This document shows, one piece after another, positions 58,839-64,000 of a stretch of DNA of 64,000 nt. A model generated the notes under the pieces. It saw only the letters and a program-made list of their open reading frames with translations, had not been told where the DNA came from and did no database searches. Source of the DNA: Pseudomonadota bacterium (lineage in GTDB: Bacteria > Pseudomonadota > Alphaproteobacteria > Sphingomonadales > Sphingomonadaceae); the NCBI GenBank assembly GCA_023400405.1, contig JAEXFD010000002.1, forward strand, positions 177,758-241,757, read 5' to 3'. A program made the position numbers and the translations under genes. Numbering within the stretch: position 1 is the stretch's first letter; each line of letters starts with the position of its first letter.

Positions 58839-59396
58839 TCACTCCCCAATCCCGCACGAATCCCCGCCAATCTCCATAGCATATCGGCCCAGGCCCGGTA
58901 TCAGGCAAAAACCATAGGACTGCGCCAGCGCGGGATTGTCGTTGGCGGCAGGGCTTCGGGCGCGGCAAAGCCATGCTCCGGCGAGCATCGCGGCCGTCGC
59001 GAGGACAGCGCCCGCGGCGGTTCCGATCCAGGCCGCGGCGATTCCGACGGCCACGAAAAGCCCGGCCGTCCGTGCGCGGCGTGGCAGCATCGCAGCAAGG
59101 GCCAGCGGCACGAGCAGCCCCGCCGCGCCGCAGTCCGGCAACGCGGCGACGGGCAGCAGCGCGGCGGGGAGCGCCGCACGGGCCAGGCCGGGAGCCGCGT
59201 GAACCGGCGCGGTGAGCGCGGCGAGGTGCCAGGCCAGCAGGCCCGCCGCAGCCACCATCGCCACGCCGAACGAGCCCCAGCCGAGAAGGCTGGCGGCCCC
59301 GGCGAGCCGGGGGCCGGTCATGCCCAGCGCGAGCGTGATGGCGAGCGCTAGCAGCGCGGCGAAGACGGGCTTGCGAGACGGGCTGGGGATGCGCAT
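58839..59396 (-). CDS. Membrane protein adjacent to bactofilin
   Basis: 185 residues with five or so Ala/Leu-rich predicted helices (about 10-35, 38-58, 70-85, 90-110 and 115-140). Its C-terminus (LAQSYGFCLIPGLGRYAMEI) is soluble. I do not recognise the family. Three bases separate its stop from the bactofilin start, so a shared function in the envelope is likely, perhaps as a membrane anchor for the filament. That is inferred from position only. Confidence 0.6.
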   Translation of the reverse strand: MRIPSPSRKPVFAALLALAITLALGMTGPRLAGAASLLGWGSFGVAMVAAAGLLAWHLAALTAPVHAAPGLARAALPAALLPVAALPDCGAAGLLVPLALAAMLPRRARTAGLFVAVGIAAAWIGTAAGAVLATAAMLAGAWLCRARSPAANDNPALAQSYGFCLIPGLGRYAMEIGGDSCGIGE

Positions 59397-59464
59397 CTGT
59401 CACGCTCTACCCGCAATCGGTTGACGCTCTGTTAGCTCGCCCCTGCAGCTCCGCGAGGAGTCGG

Positions 59465-59493
59465 TTGACCGTACAACCGCCCCCCGCTATAGG
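59465..59493 (+). promoter_or_regulatory. Promoter of the str operon
   Basis: TTGACC (59465-59470), a spacer of 17 bases and TATAGG (59488-59493) give a strong sigma-70-type promoter. The start site would be near 59500, leaving a leader of about 165 bases before rpsL. Confidence 0.75.
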
Positions 59494-59517
59494 CGCCCCC
59501 GTTCCGCGTGGGGCCAT

Positions 59518-59541
59518 ATGGCCGCGCGGGGCAAGCGCTGA
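59518..59541 (+). CDS. Possible seven-residue leader peptide (MAARGKR)
   Basis: ATG GCC GCG CGG GGC AAG CGC TGA, 24 bases, sits about 20 bases into the predicted str leader, with GTGGGG just upstream as a possible ribosome site. It precedes a terminator-like hairpin. The peptide is basic (two Arg and one Lys). It might be chance. Confidence 0.25.
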   Translation: MAARGKR

Positions 59542-59562
59542 ACGTTGCTGGAGACGCAATGG

Positions 59563-59594
59563 CCCGGGGGGTCAAAGGACACCCGGGGCTTTTT
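59563..59594 (+). terminator. Attenuator-like hairpin in the str leader
   Basis: CCCGGG (59563-59568) pairs with CCCGGG (59582-59587) around a 13-base loop, followed by GC and five T (59590-59594). It lies after the promoter and before rpsL, so it would be a leader terminator that part of transcription reads through. Confidence 0.45.
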
Positions 59595-59664
59595 CGTATT
59601 CTCAAACAAGGGTTCCAGCAAAGTAACCGCCGGCCCAGGCCGGTAACATAAGGTGAAGGGCTTC

Positions 59665-60036
59665 ATGCCGACGATCAACCAGTTGGTCCGCAAGGGCCGC
59701 GAACTGCAGAAGACCAAGTCGAAGGTCCCTGCGATGGAGCAGAACCCGCAGAAGCGCGGCGTCTGCACCCGCGTCTATACGACGACCCCGAAGAAGCCGA
59801 ACTCGGCGCTGCGCAAGGTGGCCAAGGTCCGCCTGACCAACCAGCGCGAAGTCATCAGCTACATCCCGGGCGAAGGCCACAACCTGCAGGAGCACTCGGT
59901 CGTGCTCATCCGCGGCGGCCGTGTGCGCGACCTTCCGGGCGTGCGCTACCATGTGCTGCGCGGCGTGCTCGACACGCAGGGCGTCAAGGACCGCAAGCAG
60001 AGCCGTTCGAAGTACGGCGCGAAGCGTCCCAAGTAA
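59665..60036 (+). CDS. rpsL: Ribosomal protein S12
   Basis: 123 residues, from ATG 59665 (MPTINQLVRKGRELQKTKSK). Lys43 in TTPKKPNSAL is the wild-type residue. Codon 88 (59926-59928) is CGC, Arg, within GGRVRDLPGV, where most bacteria have Lys. Exchange of this Lys for Arg gives streptomycin resistance in E. coli and mycobacteria. S12 controls decoding accuracy in the small subunit. It is first gene of the str operon. Confidence 0.97.
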   Translation: MPTINQLVRKGRELQKTKSKVPAMEQNPQKRGVCTRVYTTTPKKPNSALRKVAKVRLTNQREVISYIPGEGHNLQEHSVVLIRGGRVRDLPGVRYHVLRGVLDTQGVKDRKQSRSKYGAKRPK

Positions 60037-60097
60037 CCACAGCCAGAGTAGGCCCCGGACAGGTTCCGGATCGGCCGAAGTTTAGAAGGAAATTCAG

Positions 60098-60568
60098 ATG
60101 GCTCGTCGTCGTCGTCCCGAAAAGCGGGAAATCCTGCCGGACCCCAAGTTCGGTGATATCGTCCTTTCCAAGTTCATGAATTCGGTCATGCTGGACGGCA
60201 AGAAGTCCGTGGCCGAGAGCATCGTCTATGGCGCGCTCGACACCGTCGAGACCCGCGCGAAGAAGGACCCGCTCGCGGTGTTCCACGATGCGCTGAACAA
60301 TGTGAAGCCGGGCATCGAGGTCCGCAGCCGCCGCGTCGGCGGTGCGACCTACCAGGTGCCGGTGGAAGTCCGTCCGGAGCGTGCCCAGGCGCTGGCGATC
60401 CGCTGGCTGATCTCCTCGGCCCGTAATCGCTCGGAGCACACCATGGCGGCCCGCCTCTCGGGCGAGCTGCTCGACGCTTCGAACAATCGCGGCAACGCGG
60501 TGAAGAAGCGCGAAGACACCCATCGCATGGCCGAAGCGAACCGCGCCTTCAGCCACTATCGCTGGTAA
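60098..60568 (+). CDS. rpsG: Ribosomal protein S7
   Basis: 156 residues. MARRRRPEKREILPDPKFGD is the usual start, with AGAAGGAAA upstream. The RNA-binding beta ribbon includes VEVRSRRVGGATYQVPVEVR, and the C-terminus is HRMAEANRAFSHYRW. S7 starts assembly of the 30S head and contacts the E-site tRNA. In E. coli S7 represses its own operon by binding the S12-S7 spacer. The spacer here is 61 bases and shows no strong hairpin, so that control may differ. Confidence 0.97.
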   Translation: MARRRRPEKREILPDPKFGDIVLSKFMNSVMLDGKKSVAESIVYGALDTVETRAKKDPLAVFHDALNNVKPGIEVRSRRVGGATYQVPVEVRPERAQALAIRWLISSARNRSEHTMAARLSGELLDASNNRGNAVKKREDTHRMAEANRAFSHYRW

Positions 60569-60616
60569 CTCCGGCGCTGGTAACTCTGGCGCTTAGCGCT
60601 TTCGTCACTACATATC

Positions 60617-60641
60617 GGGGAGCCGGATCGTCCGGCTCCCC
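60617..60641 (+). promoter_or_regulatory. Stable hairpin between rpsG and fusA
   Basis: GGGGAGCCGGA and TCCGGCTCCCC form a perfect 11-bp stem with a 3-base loop, 49 bases after rpsG and 23 before fusA. No T-run follows, so it is a likely mRNA-stability or processing element and not a terminator. Confidence 0.6.
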
Positions 60642-60663
60642 ACATCCTTAAGGAAACCAGGTC

Positions 60664-62757
<2,094 letters not shown>

Positions 62758-62837
62758 CCTGAAATCACCCGCTATGGGGCCGCGTTCTCGCGAGTCCCCG
62801 GGCGGCACGGGAAATTGAATCAGAAGGTAGGAAGACA

Positions 62838-64000
<1,163 letters not shown>

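Overview
The window is GC-rich (high GC at third codon positions) alphaproteobacterial chromosome, most likely from a Sphingomonas-type organism (Sphingomonadales). The evidence is a full-length CtrA regulator, a bactofilin, a very large TIGR01782-type TonB receptor, dispersed palindromic repeats of the kind common in sphingomonads, and an S12 protein with Arg at the streptomycin-critical position 88. This is read from the sequence and general knowledge, not from a database search.

Layout. 1-3126 (+) is the end of a carbohydrate locus: two ABC permeases, a GH130 glycoside phosphorylase and a DUF1861-like beta-propeller protein, probably for manno-oligosaccharides. 3087-11815 is a chaperone-usher pilus cluster: tip-like subunit, usher, chaperone, two tandem paralogous pilins and a minor pilin on the minus strand, then a small secreted protein and an unknown gene on the plus strand, closed by a winged-helix regulator with no receiver domain. 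12230-15893 holds an esterase, a Tat-exported GFO/IDH/MocA oxidoreductase and a secreted cupin in one overlapping operon, with an opposing Tat nitroreductase-like protein. 15979-22581 is a TetR regulator divergent from a complete RND tripartite efflux operon. 22723-24321 is a GH43 enzyme with a LacI-type operator candidate.

24480-28911 is a tightly overlapping three-gene operon: a four-helix membrane protein, a DyP-type haem peroxidase and a P450 that has lost the I-helix acid-alcohol pair. It is the most promising poorly described system here. 28919-34775 has a VOC protein, an aldo/keto reductase, the TonB receptor and a ROK fructokinase. 34772-40685 has a secreted protein, AlkA-type glycosylase, 2Fe-2S ferredoxin, an intact IS30-family element, a lipoprotein, RlmB and an M28 peptidase. 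tRNA-Tyr is at 40808. 41241-45899 has RdgB/RNase PH, a DUF6438 lipoprotein, CtrA, and a LysR/pirin divergent pair with a clear operator. 46035-51624 has WrbA, a pseudouridine synthase, ArfB, free methionine sulfoxide reductase, an RcnB-like protein, a second M28 peptidase and a universal stress protein.

51754-55371 is an operon from pyruvate dehydrogenase E2 to dihydrolipoyl dehydrogenase through three small overlapping genes. The E2 linker carries an in-frame palindromic intergenic repeat. 55433-59396 holds membrane and envelope proteins of unknown role plus a bactofilin. 59465-64000 is the str operon (rpsL, rpsG, fusA, tuf), with a near-consensus promoter and a leader that may attenuate; tuf is cut by the window edge.

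Translational coupling is the rule here: many adjacent genes overlap by 1, 4, 8 or about 20 bases. The palindromic repeats sit mainly between genes and recur with the same terminal hairpins.
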